Shown one piece after another: positions 44,982 through 54,841 of a stretch of DNA of 64,000 nt (position 1 is the stretch's first letter; each line of letters starts with the position of its first letter). A program made the translations under genes and the position numbers. The stretch comes from Halomonas elongata DSM 2581. GTDB lineage: Bacteria; Pseudomonadota; Gammaproteobacteria; Pseudomonadales; Halomonadaceae. The stretch is from the NCBI RefSeq assembly GCF_000196875.2, contig NC_014532.2, forward strand, positions 3,286,001 through 3,350,000, read 5' to 3'. Below the pieces are notes generated by a model. The model saw nothing but the letters and a program-made list of their open reading frames with translations, ran no database searches and was not told where the DNA came from.

Positions 44982-46394
44982 TCATTGTACGCGTTCGCTG
45001 GCGGCACGACGACGTGTTCGCGCTGCCTCGCCAGCCAACGAAACCCGGCCGAAGCTCGCCAGCAAGGCCAGCCCCCCGGCCACCGCGCCACCCCAGAGCG
45101 CCGTCTGGACCGGCGCGCCCACCGACAGGCAAGCGCCGACCAGGGCCACGCCCAGGGCTTGTCCCACGGTGCGTGTGGTACTCATCACGCCGGAAGCATT
45201 GGCGCTGCGCTCGGCCGGCACGCTGGCCATCAACTCGCGATTGTTGGGCGGTTGAAAAATGCCGAAGCCCAGCCCGCATAGCGCCGTGCGCCACAGGCAG
45301 TCGACCACGCCGGCCTCGGCCTCGAGGTCGGCAAGCGCGATCATCCCGGCGATCAGCACCACCAGCCCCAGGCAGGACAACAGGCTGGGATTGACCCTGT
45401 CGGCGAGTCGGCCCGCCAGCGGCCCCGCCACCATGATCGCCAGCGGCCAGGGAGTGAACAGCCAGGCCGTCTTCAGGGGCGAAAAGCCCATGCCCTGTTG
45501 ATAGAGGAACGACAGGGCCACGAAGGCCAGCCCCTGGCCGATGAAGGCGAGCCCCGAGGCCGACACCGCCAGGCTGAAGCGACGCTGGCGAAACAGCGTC
45601 AACGGCAACAGCGGATGGGGAGCGCGCCGCTGGCGCCACACGAAGAATCCAGCGACGACCAGGCTCAACGCCAGCCAGCCCAGGGACTGCCAGACGGGCG
45701 TCTGATGGCCCACGCCATCCATGGCCAGAAAGAGGGCACCGAGCGCAAGGATCGAGCAGCCGGCTCCCGCCGCGTCGAAGCCTCCACGCCGGCCCGGCTC
45801 ACGGGGCAGGGCCCGCCAGGCCAGGATCACGGCGACGACGCCGATCGGCACTGGCAGGGCGAAAAGCCAGGGCCAGTCGGCCACGGACAGCACCAGGCCG
45901 CCGATCGCCGGCCCCGCGGTATAACCGGTGGCCACCACCAGGGAACTCAACCCCAGGGCGCTGCCCAGCAGCCGCGATGGAAAGATGGTGCGATACAGCG
46001 ACGGTCCGATCGACAGGGTCGCCGCGGCACCCAAGCCTTGCAGGGCGCGAAACGCCAGCAGGGTGTTCAGATCGCGGGACAGCGCGCTGCCCGCCGCCGA
46101 CACGGCGAACAGCGCCAGCCCCGCAACATAGAGACGACGACGCCCGACCACCTCGCTCAGCCCGGAGAACACCAGCAGAAAGGCAGCGCAGGTCACCTGG
46201 AAGATATTGGTGACCCAGACGGCGCTGGCCGACGCCACCTCGAGATCCGCGGCGATGGAAGGCAACGCCAGATTGATCATGGTGGCGTCCACCACCGCCA
46301 TGGTGGTGCCGAAGATCAACGCCAGCACGGCCAGCCGGCGCTCGGGGCCGGGCAGACCATCATCACCCTCTCGGGTCGCGAAGAGTCGACTCAT
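44982..46394 (-). CDS. MFS drug-efflux transporter, DHA2-like
   Basis: 470 residues from the ATG at 46394; a TTG further upstream is unlikely. About 14 hydrophobic segments. Motif D1-type MAVVDATMINLALPSIAADL in the first helix, LGAAATLSIGPSLYRTIFP and ATGYTAGPAIGG (motif C for antiporters). Probably a proton-driven exporter of the EmrB/QacA type; the substrate is unknown and no regulator is adjacent. Ends in a basic ARTRRRAASERVQ tail. Confidence 0.88.
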   Translation of the reverse strand: MSRLFATREGDDGLPGPERRLAVLALIFGTTMAVVDATMINLALPSIAADLEVASASAVWVTNIFQVTCAAFLLVFSGLSEVVGRRRLYVAGLALFAVSAAGSALSRDLNTLLAFRALQGLGAAATLSIGPSLYRTIFPSRLLGSALGLSSLVVATGYTAGPAIGGLVLSVADWPWLFALPVPIGVVAVILAWRALPREPGRRGGFDAAGAGCSILALGALFLAMDGVGHQTPVWQSLGWLALSLVVAGFFVWRQRRAPHPLLPLTLFRQRRFSLAVSASGLAFIGQGLAFVALSFLYQQGMGFSPLKTAWLFTPWPLAIMVAGPLAGRLADRVNPSLLSCLGLVVLIAGMIALADLEAEAGVVDCLWRTALCGLGFGIFQPPNNRELMASVPAERSANASGVMSTTRTVGQALGVALVGACLSVGAPVQTALWGGAVAGGLALLASFGRVSLAGEAARTRRRAASERVQ

Positions 46395-46624
46395 GAACCA
46401 GGATCCATTCCACGGAAAAACCGGCGCCGGGCCGGTTTCACCTTTCAAGAGCGAGTGACAGGGATATCACGCATCAAGGCACGGAGCTTGGGCGCACCTT
46501 GAACTTCCTTCAAAACCAATCGAAGGGGAGCGGCGCTTTCCCGGCGCCCCTCATCAGACTCAATGGTACCCGCCCTATCACCGGCGGGACCGGCACCCTA
46601 CATACAAGCCCGCTGGTCTTGTAC

Positions 46625-46778
46625 GAAAAGTCAGTGAGAGCAGACTCTTCTCGTCAAGAACTCAGCACCTTGGAAACACTGGATAAATCACCTAACCGTG
46701 CGAAAAGTCAGCGAAAACAGACTCTTCTCGCCAAGAATTCAGCACCTTGGAAACGCTGTATAAATCGCCGAGCGTAGT
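46625..46778. repeat. 77-bp direct duplication carrying element left ends
   Basis: Unit 1 (46625-46701) and unit 2 (46702-46778) start GAAAAGTCAG and share CAGACTCTTCTCG, AGCACCTTGGAAAC and ATAAATC; about 8 differences over the first 68 bp. Each unit ends in a left end of the 143-bp element (46672 and 46749), but only the second continues into a full copy. Confidence 0.82.
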
Positions 46779-46891
46779 GAAGCGCAAGGCGCCCGGAGCA
46801 CAGAAAGCGAGACATAACGATTAGTTAGGCGAGCTTTCGAGCACCGGGCAACGAAGCGATTTGCACGCGCAGGCATTTAAGCAGCGTTTCC
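46749..46891. repeat. 143-bp interspersed inverted-end element, copy B
   Basis: Left end GGAAACGCTGTATAAAT, right end ATTTAAGCAGCGTTTCC. The interior is nearly identical to copy C, including GGAGCACAGAAAGCGAGACA and the inner inverted pair GAAAGCGAG / CGAGCTTTC; AAATCGC near the left and GCGATTT near the right give a second level of symmetry, so the whole element can fold into one long hairpin. The right edge abuts the TGA stop (46892-46894) of the adjoining minus-strand gene. Confidence 0.9.
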
Positions 46892-47278
46892 TCAGTCTTG
46901 GTCGGTCTCCAGCAGCATACTGTCATCCACCTCAGCAACCTCCAGGGCCGCCTCATCATCGAGGTCGATGGCCAGATAGCTGTGCTCGATGCACAGGAAG
47001 CGCTGGAAGAGCGCCCAGTCCAGCGTCTCGGGCCATTGGCGCTCGTCCTCTTCCCAGGCGCGCAGCTCGGTCTCGAGGATCTCGAGATAACGTTCGCGCA
47101 CGAAGGCCTCGAGATTTTCGGGCGTGTCCATCTCTGGAATCAGGTAGACGGTACTTTCCCGTTCGACGTCCTCCAGGGCCAGGTCGTCGTCGCCCACGGT
47201 GGGCTCCAGGGCGTTGATCCAGTCGACGAAATGCTGGGTCGGCCTGACACTCAGGGCGGAGCGGTTGAGCAGTTTCAT
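46892..47278 (-). CDS. Small acidic protein of unknown function
   Basis: 128 residues from the ATG at 47278 (MKLLNRSALSVRPTQHFVDW). Very acidic, especially the C-terminus (LDDEAALEVAEVDDSMLLETDQD). The N-terminal region has a conserved look (PTQHFVDWINALEPT; STVYLIPEMDTPENLEAF; WALFQRFLCIEHSYLAIDL). No membrane segment or signal. I do not recognise the family; a soluble helical protein is likely. Its stop codon touches repeat copy B. Confidence 0.78.
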   Translation of the reverse strand: MKLLNRSALSVRPTQHFVDWINALEPTVGDDDLALEDVERESTVYLIPEMDTPENLEAFVRERYLEILETELRAWEEDERQWPETLDWALFQRFLCIEHSYLAIDLDDEAALEVAEVDDSMLLETDQD

Positions 47279-47434
47279 CACGGTCTCCTCGACGTCGAAA
47301 CGCTGACCATTATGGGCGCCAGGGGCGCCCCTTACCAACATTTCCCGACCGGTCACTCGCATGAGGGCCAAAATGGCCGCCTGCGAAACGATCGAAAGGC
47401 GGCGAGCCCGGTCCAGGCCAGGCGCGCAGCGTCT

Positions 47435-48988
47435 TCAGTCCGCGGAAGGCCGCATGGCCGGGAACAACAGCACATCACGGATCGAGGCGCTGTCGGTGAG
47501 CAGCATCACCAGGCGGTCGATGCCGATGCCCTCGCCCGCCGTGGGCGGAAGGCCGTACTCCAGGGCGCGCACGTAGTCGGCATCGTAGTACATGGCCTCC
47601 TGGTCGCCGGCGTCCTTCTCCGCGGCCTGGGCGGCGAAGCGCTCGGCCTGGTCCTCGGCATCATTGAGCTCGGAGAAACCATTGGCCAGTTCGCGACCGC
47701 CGACGAAGAACTCGAAGCGCTCGGTGACGAAGGGATCGGTATCCTTGCGGCGCGCCAGCGGGCTGACCTCGGTGGGATAGTCGATGATGAAGGTCGGCTG
47801 CTGGAGACGATGCTCGACGGTCTTCTCGAAGATCTCGATCTGGACCTTGCCGAGCCCCCAGCCATCCTTGACGTCGATATCCAGGCGCTCGGCGATCTGC
47901 CGCGCCGCGGCCTCGTCGGCCAGTGCCTCGGCGGTGATATCCGGGTTGTAGGCCAGGATGGCGTCGAACACGCTGAGGCGCTCGAACGGCTTGCCGAAGT
48001 CGTACTCGAAGGTTTCGAGCACTTCGCCCTCGCTGTCACGCACGGTGCTGACCACGGTGGTATCGCCCAGCACTTCACGGGTCACGGTACGCAGCATGGC
48101 CTCGGTGAAGTCCATGAGATCCTGATAATCCGCGTAGGCCTGGTAGTACTCGACCATGGTGAACTCAGGGTTGTGACGCGTGGACAGCCCCTCGTTGCGG
48201 AAATTGCGGTTGATCTCGAAGACCTTCTCGAAGCCTCCCACCACCAGGCGCTTGAGGTAGAGCTCCGGGGCGATGCGCAGGTACATGTCGATGTCCAGCG
48301 CATTGTGATGGGTGATGAAGGGCCGGGCCGTCGCGCCGCCGGGAATCGGCTGCAGCATCGGCGTCTCGACTTCCATGAAGCCGTGATCCTCGAAGAAGCG
48401 ACGCATGGCGCTGATCACGCCGGCGCGCGTCTCGAAGACCCGACGCGAGTCGGGGTTCATGATCAGGTCGACGTAGCGCTGACGATAGCGGGCTTCCATG
48501 TCGGTCAGGCCATGGAACTTGTCGGGCAGCGGCCGCAGGCTCTTGGTCAGCAGGCGCGCCTCTTCCATCATCACATAGAGATCGCCCTTGCCCGACTTGT
48601 GCACCGGGCCGCGGCCGGCCACGATGTCGCCGATGTCCCAGCCCTTGATGTCCTCGAGGGTCTCGGCGGGCAGCCCCTTCTTGTCGACGTAGAGCTGGAT
48701 CTGGCCGGAGGCGTCCTGGATGACGATGAAGGGCCCGCGCTTGCGCAGGATCCGCCCCGCCACGGCGGCCGGCCGCCCTAGCGACTCGAGCTCGGCCTTG
48801 TCCTTGTCGCCCAGTTCGGCGGCCAGTTCGGCGGCGAGGCTGTCGCGGCGGAAGTCATTGGGGAAGGCGCTGCCACCGCTGGCGGCGGCCTGCTCACGGC
48901 GCGCGGCCAGCTTGGCCCGTCGTTCCGCGATCAGGTGATTCTCGTCCTGGGTCCCCGCAGGGGCTTGCGAATTGTCCTGGTGGGCCAT
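47435..48988 (-). CDS. lysS: Lysyl-tRNA synthetase, class II
   Basis: 517 residues. OB-fold anticodon domain ([23 protein letters not shown]) followed by the class II catalytic core: motif 2 [20 protein letters not shown] and motif 3 [15 protein letters not shown]. Charges tRNA-Lys. Downstream of prfB on the same strand, the common prfB-lysS operon. Confidence 0.98.
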   Translation of the reverse strand: MAHQDNSQAPAGTQDENHLIAERRAKLAARREQAAASGGSAFPNDFRRDSLAAELAAELGDKDKAELESLGRPAAVAGRILRKRGPFIVIQDASGQIQLYVDKKGLPAETLEDIKGWDIGDIVAGRGPVHKSGKGDLYVMMEEARLLTKSLRPLPDKFHGLTDMEARYRQRYVDLIMNPDSRRVFETRAGVISAMRRFFEDHGFMEVETPMLQPIPGGATARPFITHHNALDIDMYLRIAPELYLKRLVVGGFEKVFEINRNFRNEGLSTRHNPEFTMVEYYQAYADYQDLMDFTEAMLRTVTREVLGDTTVVSTVRDSEGEVLETFEYDFGKPFERLSVFDAILAYNPDITAEALADEAAARQIAERLDIDVKDGWGLGKVQIEIFEKTVEHRLQQPTFIIDYPTEVSPLARRKDTDPFVTERFEFFVGGRELANGFSELNDAEDQAERFAAQAAEKDAGDQEAMYYDADYVRALEYGLPPTAGEGIGIDRLVMLLTDSASIRDVLLFPAMRPSAD

Positions 48989-49087
48989 ATTGCTACCTGT
49001 AAGAATGGGCTTCGGGCTGTCTCTAGCTCCCTGGCTCTCGAGTTGCGAGCCGTGCGTATCCCGCCGCTCGCAACTCGTGGCCCGCTG

Positions 49088-50186
49088 CTATAAACCCTGT
49101 TTCAAGCTGGCTTCGATGAACTGGTCCAGATCTCCGTCCAGCACCTTCTCGCAACTGCTCGACTGAACGCCGGTGCGCAGATCCTTGATGCGCTGGTCGT
49201 CCAGCACATAGGAACGGATCTGGCTGCCCCAACCGATGTCTGCCTTGGAGTCTTCGGCGGCCTGCTTGGCGGCGTTGCGCTTGTCCATCTCGTGTTCCCA
49301 CAGCTTCGCCCGGAGTTGTTTCATGGCGAAGTCGCGGTTGGCGTGCTGGCTGCGCTGGCTCTGGCAGGCCACCACGATGCCGGTCGGCTCGTGGGTGATC
49401 CGTACCGCCGAGTCGGTGGTGTTGACGTGCTGACCGCCGGCGCCGCTGGAACGATAGGTATCGACGCGCAAATCCGACGGGTTGATCTCGACCTCGAAGC
49501 TGTCGTCGACTTCCGGCGACAGGAAGACCGAGGCGAAAGAAGTATGCCGACGGCCACCGGAGTCGAAGGGGCTCTTGCGCACCAGCCGGTGCACGCCGGT
49601 CTCGGTGCGCAGCCAGCCGAAGGCGTATTCGCCCTGGATATGCACCGTGGCCGACTTGATCCCCGCCACCTCGCCGGCGGACAGCTCGATGAGATCGGCC
49701 TTGAAGCCATGGTGCTCGGCCCAGCGCAGGTACATGCGCAGCAGCATGTTGGCCCAGTCCTGGGCCTCGGTGCCGCCCGAGCCTGCCTGGATGTCCAGAT
49801 AGGCGTTGTTGGGGTCCATCTCGCCGGCAAACATGCGCCGGAACTCGAGCTTCTCGAGATCGGCCCGGAGGCTTTCCAGCTCGCGGCTCACCTCGTCGAC
49901 GGTGTCCGCGTCCTCCTCCATCTCGGCCAGTTCGAGCAGGTCGCGGTTGTCGTTCAGGCCGCGCTCCAGGGTATCGATGGTGTCGACCACCATCTCCAGG
50001 GTCGCCCGTTCCTTGCCCAGCTTCTGGGCGTAATCCGGGTCATTCCAGACCTCTGGATCCTCGAGCTCGCGGGTGACTTCCTCTAGCCGTTCTTTCTTCT
50101 CGGCATAGTCAAAGATACCCCCTCAGGACATCTGTCCGCTCAGACAGGTCCTTGATGAGGTGGTTGATGGGATTGACTTCCTGCAT
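49088..50186 (-). CDS. prfB: Peptide chain release factor 2 (programmed +1 frameshift)
   Basis: 365 residues in two frames, equal to E. coli RF2. Translation starts at the ATG at 50186 ([19 protein letters not shown]) and reaches an in-frame TGA at 50109-50111; a +1 shift at CTT joins frame two (50110 down to 49088). The SPF anticodon-mimic segment and GGQ motif ([20 protein letters not shown] spans the GGQ) are intact. RF2 reads UGA and UAA; low RF2 promotes the frameshift, giving autoregulation. Confidence 0.98.
50108..50123 (-). promoter_or_regulatory. prfB recoding site
   Basis: On the minus strand the sequence reads AGGGGG-TATCTTTGAC: an internal Shine-Dalgarno three bases ahead of the slippery CTT followed by the UGA and C. 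This is the canonical RF2 +1 frameshift signal with consensus spacing. Confidence 0.97.
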
Positions 50187-50215
50187 GGCGTTCGCCTGAT
50201 TGCGCAAAGAAATGT

Positions 50216-50236
50216 CCGCCGGACGAAGCCCGGCGG
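50216..50236 (-). other. Hairpin in the prfB leader
   Basis: CCGCCGG (50216-50222) and CCGGCGG (50230-50236) pair around a 7-base loop 30 bp upstream of the prfB start. The remaining 264-bp prfB/peptide-transporter gap is divergent promoter space without a visible gene. Confidence 0.35.
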
Positions 50237-50450
50237 CAGGGAAAGAGGAGCATTGTAGCCAAATGCCCTCACAGCGTCATCCCGTCCCGCACGAACGTCC
50301 GTCCAGACGGCGCCAGCTCGGGATCATGCAGGATACGTAACACGCTATGTAAAATTTCACATGGACTTCTTGCCGGGCTCGTCCGAAGGTCGAAGAGAGC
50401 GGCACCGACCTCCTGTGCCGACCACAACAACAACGTCAGGGAAGAAATCC

Positions 50451-52034
50451 ATGACCCACAACCGCACTCCCCTGGCGGGCGCCATCGCGCTCGCTGCCGC
50501 CCTTGTGACGACGCCCGCATGGGCACAGACGCTCAACCTGGGCGTCACCGGTGAACTCGCTTCCTTCGATACCTCCCAGGTGTCCGGTGGTATCTGGGAA
50601 TCCCAGATCCTGATGGACGTCTACGAAGGCCTGGTCAAGAAGGCCCCGGACGGCGAGGTGCTGCCCGGCATGGCGACCTCGTGGGAGGTCTCCGACGACG
50701 GCAGGACCTATACCTTCCACATCCGCGAGGACGCCGCCTGGTCCGATGGCGAACCGGTCACCGCCGAGGATTTCGTGTTCGGCTGGCAACATCTGCTCGA
50801 CCCGAAGAACGCCTCCAAATATGCCTACATGCTCTATCCGGTCGTCAACGCCGAAGCGGTCAACACCGGCGAGAAGCCCCTGGACGCCCTGGGCGTGGCC
50901 TCCCTCGATGACGGCCGTACCTTCCAGGTCGAGCTCACCGCGCCCACGCCCTACTTCATCCAGTTGCTGACCCACTACACCGCCTACCCGGCACCCAAGC
51001 ACGCCGTCGAGGAATACGGGAGGAAGTGGGTCAAGCTCGACAACATCGTCACCAACGGCGCCTTCACCCCCGAGGAATGGGTCTCGCAGTCGCGCATCAG
51101 CGTGAGCCCCAATCCCGAATACTACGACGCCGACGAGATCGCGCTGGACGGGGTCAACTACTACACGGTCGAGGACCGCAACGCCGGCGTCTCGCGCTTC
51201 CGCTCGGGCGAGCTGGACATCATGCGCGAATATCCCTCCAGCTTGTACGGCATGCTGCAGGAGGAACTGCCCGACGCCACCCACATGGCGCCCTACCTGG
51301 GCAGCTACTATTACGTCTTCAACCATCGCGAGGGCCACCCGACTGCTGACCCGAAGGTGCGCGAGGCGCTCAGTCTCGTCGTGCGCCGCAAGGTACTTTC
51401 CGAGCAGATCATGGGCGGCACCTTCCTGCCCTCGCGTTCCTTCGTGCCCGAGGGCATCCACCATTACGACGTCCAGCAGATGCCGCAGGAAGGCAGCATG
51501 GACGAACGCATGGAACGCGCCAGGCAGCTGCTCGCCGAGGCCGGTTATGGTCCCGACAGCCCGCTGCACCTGCGTCTGCGCTACAACACCAACGACGAGC
51601 ACAAGAAGATCGCCGTCGCCCTGGCTGCCATGTGGCGCCCGCTGGGCGTCGAGATCGAGATGATCAACTCGGAAGCCACGGTGCACTACCAGACCATCGC
51701 CGAGGGTGACTTCGACATCGCCCGGGCCGGCTGGATCGCCGACTACAACGACGCCGAGAACTTCCTCAGCCTGCTGCACAGCGGGGTCGGCAACAACTAC
51801 GGCGCCTACTCCAATGCCGAGTTCGACGACCTGACGGACCAGGCCTCCCATACCCTCGATGCCGACAAGCGCGAATCCCTGCTCGAGCAGGCCGAACAGA
51901 CGGCCCTGAACGACTACGCGATCCTGCCGCTGCTCTATTACGTGTCGCGCAACCTGGTCAACCCGGCCATCAGCGGCTGGGAAGACAACGTCGAGGATGA
52001 CCATCCCTCGCGCTGGATCTCGTTCGACAAGTGA
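50451..52034 (+). CDS. Peptide ABC transporter substrate-binding protein 1 (OppA/DppA family)
   Basis: 527 residues from the ATG at 50451 (MTHNRTPLAGAIALAAALV, signal peptide ending near AWA). SBP family 5 landmarks: LGVTGELASFDTSQVSG, the YTFHIREDAAWSDGEPVTAEDF signature, and the C-lobe RAGWIADYNDAENFLSLL motif typical of oligopeptide-binding OppA. The transport genes 53895-57376 lie downstream. Binds peptides in the periplasm; specificity unknown. Followed after 15 bp by element copy C. Confidence 0.93.
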   Translation: MTHNRTPLAGAIALAAALVTTPAWAQTLNLGVTGELASFDTSQVSGGIWESQILMDVYEGLVKKAPDGEVLPGMATSWEVSDDGRTYTFHIREDAAWSDGEPVTAEDFVFGWQHLLDPKNASKYAYMLYPVVNAEAVNTGEKPLDALGVASLDDGRTFQVELTAPTPYFIQLLTHYTAYPAPKHAVEEYGRKWVKLDNIVTNGAFTPEEWVSQSRISVSPNPEYYDADEIALDGVNYYTVEDRNAGVSRFRSGELDIMREYPSSLYGMLQEELPDATHMAPYLGSYYYVFNHREGHPTADPKVREALSLVVRRKVLSEQIMGGTFLPSRSFVPEGIHHYDVQQMPQEGSMDERMERARQLLAEAGYGPDSPLHLRLRYNTNDEHKKIAVALAAMWRPLGVEIEMINSEATVHYQTIAEGDFDIARAGWIADYNDAENFLSLLHSGVGNNYGAYSNAEFDDLTDQASHTLDADKRESLLEQAEQTALNDYAILPLLYYVSRNLVNPAISGWEDNVEDDHPSRWISFDK

Positions 52035-52049
52035 CCCTCAGGCTGTCGA

Positions 52050-52192
52050 GGAAACGCTGAATAAATCGCCAAGCGTCGTGAAGCGCAAGACGCACGGAGC
52101 ACAGAAAGCGAGACATAACAATTAGTTAGGCGAGCTTTCGAGCACCACGCAACGCAGCGATTTGCACGCGCAGGCATTTAAGCAGTGTTTCC
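52050..52192. repeat. 143-bp interspersed inverted-end element, copy C
   Basis: Left end GGAAACGCTGAATAAAT, right end ATTTAAGCAGTGTTTCC, inverted with few mismatches. It lies between the two paralogous binding-protein genes, 15 bp after the first stop and 64 bp before the second start. It may terminate or attenuate transcription between the two, or carry a promoter for the second. Confidence 0.9.
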
Positions 52193-52256
52193 TGAACGGT
52201 GCGCTCCCCGGTCGAGCGCACCATACCGTCAATGTTGACTCGCGAAGGAATGCCCC

Positions 52257-53840
52257 ATGTTGTCTCACCGTTTCACGCGTGCGGCGCTGCTGGCCACCCT
52301 GGTGGCCGGCGCGGCGCAGAGCGCCCCTGCCGCCGTCCTGCAGGTCGGCAATGGCGCCGAACCCGGTACGCTCGATCCCCAGAAGACCAATGGCGTCTGG
52401 GAGACCCGCATCACCCGTGAGCTGTTCGAGCGCCTGGTCACCTATGCCGCCGATGGCAGCCTGGTCCCCGGCCTCGCCGAGTCCTGGACCATCAGCGACG
52501 ACGGCACCACCTACACCTTCCATTTGCGCCAGGCCGAGTGGTCCGATGGCACGCCAATCACCGCCGACGACGCCGTCTTCGCCCTGCGGCGCCTGCTGAA
52601 ACCGGCCATCGCCAGCCACAACGCCAATCTCTATTACCCGATAAAAAACGCCCGGGCAGTCAATACCGGCCAGGCCGAGCCGAGCGAGCTCGGCGTTTCG
52701 GCAGCGGACGAACACACCCTGGTCATCCAGCTCGACGAGCCCACCGCCTACTTCCTGCAGGCGCTGGCCATGACCGAGGCCGCTCCGCTGCCCCGCCATC
52801 TCGTCGAAAAAGCCGGAGATGAATGGACCCGCCCCGGCACCATGGTGTCGAGCGGCGCCTTCACCCTGCGGGAATGGCGCCCCCAGGCACGCATCGACCT
52901 CGACCGGAACCCGCACTTCCACGACGCCGACACAGTCTCCCTGGACGGCGTGACCTTCTATCCCATCGACGACACCGGTTCCGCCCTCAACCGCTTCCGC
53001 GCCGGAGACCTGGACATCTCCTACTCCGGCGTGCCCGCCTCGCGTTTCGACTGGGTGAAGGACAATCTCGGCGAGTCCCTCCGCGTGGGGCCGCTGGTCG
53101 CCGAATACTTCTACATGTTCAACCTGCGTGACGGCCAGCCACTGGCCGACGAACGCGTGCGCGAGGCCCTCAGCCTCGCCGTGCGTCGCGAGGTGATCAC
53201 CGACCGCATTCTCGGCATGGGACAGCGCGCCTCGTACTGGTATGTGCCGCGCGCTGCCGAGGGCGGCACCCGAGGCTCGCTGGATGTCGCCGAGCAGCCG
53301 ATGGAGCAACGACTGGCGCGGGCCAAGCGCCTGATGCAAGAGGCCGGCTACGGCCCCGACAACCCGCTGCACGTGACGTTGCGCTACAACACCCTCGAGG
53401 ACCACAAGAAGATCGCCGTGGCCGTGGCCGCCATGTGGAAGCCGCTGGGCGTCGAGGTGGAACTGATCAACGCCGAGGCGGCCGTGCACTACGCGACGGT
53501 CAACGAGGGCGACTTCGAGATCGCCCGCTACGGCATGGTCGCCACCATCAACGACCCTTACGACTTTCTCAACGCCTATGCCAAGGGCGGCTCCGCACAG
53601 CGCAGCACCGGCTACCGCAACGACGCCTACGACGCCCTGGTCGAGCGCAGCACCCGGGAGCTGAACACCGAGCGCCGCGCCGAACTGATGACCCGGGCCG
53701 AGCAGATGCTGCTCGACGACCACGCCCTGCTGCCGCTCTACGACTATGTCAGCGCCCACTTGGTCTCACCCGAGGTCAAGGGCTGGCAGACCACCGCCAT
53801 CGACGTTCACCCACTGCGCTACATCCAGCTCGAGGACTAG
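52257..53840 (+). CDS. Peptide ABC transporter substrate-binding protein 2 (OppA/DppA family)
   Basis: 527 residues, the same length as protein 1 and clearly paralogous (YTFHLRQAEWSDGTPITADD; LRYNTLEDHKKIAVAVAAMW in both). Signal peptide ends near APA. The conserved C-lobe motif is changed: where protein 1 has RAGWIADYNDAENF, this one has RYGMVATINDPYDF, so ligand preference probably differs. Lies 54 bp before the permease genes, so it is the binding protein most closely coupled to them. Confidence 0.93.
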   Translation: MLSHRFTRAALLATLVAGAAQSAPAAVLQVGNGAEPGTLDPQKTNGVWETRITRELFERLVTYAADGSLVPGLAESWTISDDGTTYTFHLRQAEWSDGTPITADDAVFALRRLLKPAIASHNANLYYPIKNARAVNTGQAEPSELGVSAADEHTLVIQLDEPTAYFLQALAMTEAAPLPRHLVEKAGDEWTRPGTMVSSGAFTLREWRPQARIDLDRNPHFHDADTVSLDGVTFYPIDDTGSALNRFRAGDLDISYSGVPASRFDWVKDNLGESLRVGPLVAEYFYMFNLRDGQPLADERVREALSLAVRREVITDRILGMGQRASYWYVPRAAEGGTRGSLDVAEQPMEQRLARAKRLMQEAGYGPDNPLHVTLRYNTLEDHKKIAVAVAAMWKPLGVEVELINAEAAVHYATVNEGDFEIARYGMVATINDPYDFLNAYAKGGSAQRSTGYRNDAYDALVERSTRELNTERRAELMTRAEQMLLDDHALLPLYDYVSAHLVSPEVKGWQTTAIDVHPLRYIQLED

Positions 53841-53894
53841 CACCGTGATGTTTCACCTCTCCCCACACCATCGGCCCGTGCCCCGGAGGCCGTC

Positions 53895-54821
53895 ATGCTG
53901 AGCTATACGCTGAAACGGCTGCTGCAGGCCATTCCCACGATGCTGATCGTGATCACCATCTCGTTCTTCCTGATGCGCATCGCCCCCGGCGGGCCCTTCG
54001 ACGGCGAGCGCGCTCTGCCGCCGGAGATCGAGGCCAACCTGATGGCCGCCTATCATCTGGACGAGCCCCTGCCGATGCAGTACCTGCGCTACATGGGCAA
54101 TCTGCTGCAGGGCGACTTCGGTCCCTCCTTCAAGTACAAGGACTTTTCGGTCACCGAGCTGATCATGCAGGGCTTCCCGGTCAGCCTGGAGATCGGCGGG
54201 CTGGCGATCCTGCTGGCCCTGCTGCTCGGCCTGCCGCTGGGCGTGATCGCCGCACTGAAGCGCAACTCGACCATCGACTACCTGGTGATGGGTACGGCGC
54301 TGGCCGGCATCGCGATTCCCAACTTCGTCATCGCGCCGATCCTGGCGCTGGTGTTTGGCGTGCTGCTGGCCTGGCTGCCGGCCGGCGGCTGGAACGGCGG
54401 TGCCCTGCCCAACCTGGTGCTGCCGGTCATCGCCCTGTCGATCCAGCAGATCGCCTACATCGCACGGATGATGCGCGCCAGCATGATCGAGGTGCTGGGC
54501 AGCCACTACATCCGCACCGCCCGAGCCAAGGGGCTGGCCGAGTCCCAGGTCATCTGGCGTCACGCGCTGCGCCCGGCGTTGCTGCCGGTGACCTCCTACC
54601 TCGGGCCGGCCGTCGCCGGGATCATCACCGGCTCGGTGGTGATCGAGCAGATCTTCGGCATCCCCGGCATCGGTCGCTACTTCGTGCAGGGCGCGCTCAA
54701 CCGTGATTACACCCTGGTGATGGGCACGGTGGTGTTCTACGGCGCGCTGATCGTGCTGATGAATCTGCTCGTCGACCTGATCTATTCCGCGCTGGATCCG
54801 CAGATCCGCCATGACGACTGA
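53895..54821 (+). CDS. Peptide ABC transporter permease, OppB/DppB type
   Basis: 308 residues, six membrane helices. N-terminal helix LSYTLKRLLQAIPTMLIVI and FFLMRIAPGGPFDGER are OppB hallmarks; the cytoplasmic EAA loop is IRTARAKGLAESQVIWRHALRPAL. With the next gene it forms the transmembrane channel for peptides delivered by the binding proteins. Confidence 0.96.
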   Translation: MLSYTLKRLLQAIPTMLIVITISFFLMRIAPGGPFDGERALPPEIEANLMAAYHLDEPLPMQYLRYMGNLLQGDFGPSFKYKDFSVTELIMQGFPVSLEIGGLAILLALLLGLPLGVIAALKRNSTIDYLVMGTALAGIAIPNFVIAPILALVFGVLLAWLPAGGWNGGALPNLVLPVIALSIQQIAYIARMMRASMIEVLGSHYIRTARAKGLAESQVIWRHALRPALLPVTSYLGPAVAGIITGSVVIEQIFGIPGIGRYFVQGALNRDYTLVMGTVVFYGALIVLMNLLVDLIYSALDPQIRHDD

Positions 54822-54841
54822 CCCGCAGGGAGCGGATAGCC

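Larger units (their letters stand above)
46395..46891. other. 497-bp gene-free interval with repeats
   Basis: Between the MFS gene and the next minus-strand gene. It holds the MFS promoter region, a 77-bp direct duplication and full element copy B, with no credible gene. A 92-codon open frame (46499-46777) spans the duplication and lacks a ribosome site and family resemblance. Confidence 0.7.

Noticed and set aside
46499-46777. 92-codon open frame in the repeat interval
   Set aside because: It spans the 77-bp duplication and so encodes a repeated peptide by chance; no ribosome site or family resemblance.
50109-50111. prfB broken by a nonsense codon
   Set aside because: The TGA sits in the canonical RF2 frameshift signal and the second frame is intact to the normal length.
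52050-52192. Copy C as a small RNA gene
   Set aside because: It folds well, but no promoter or terminator is evident and the same sequence recurs as an interspersed repeat.
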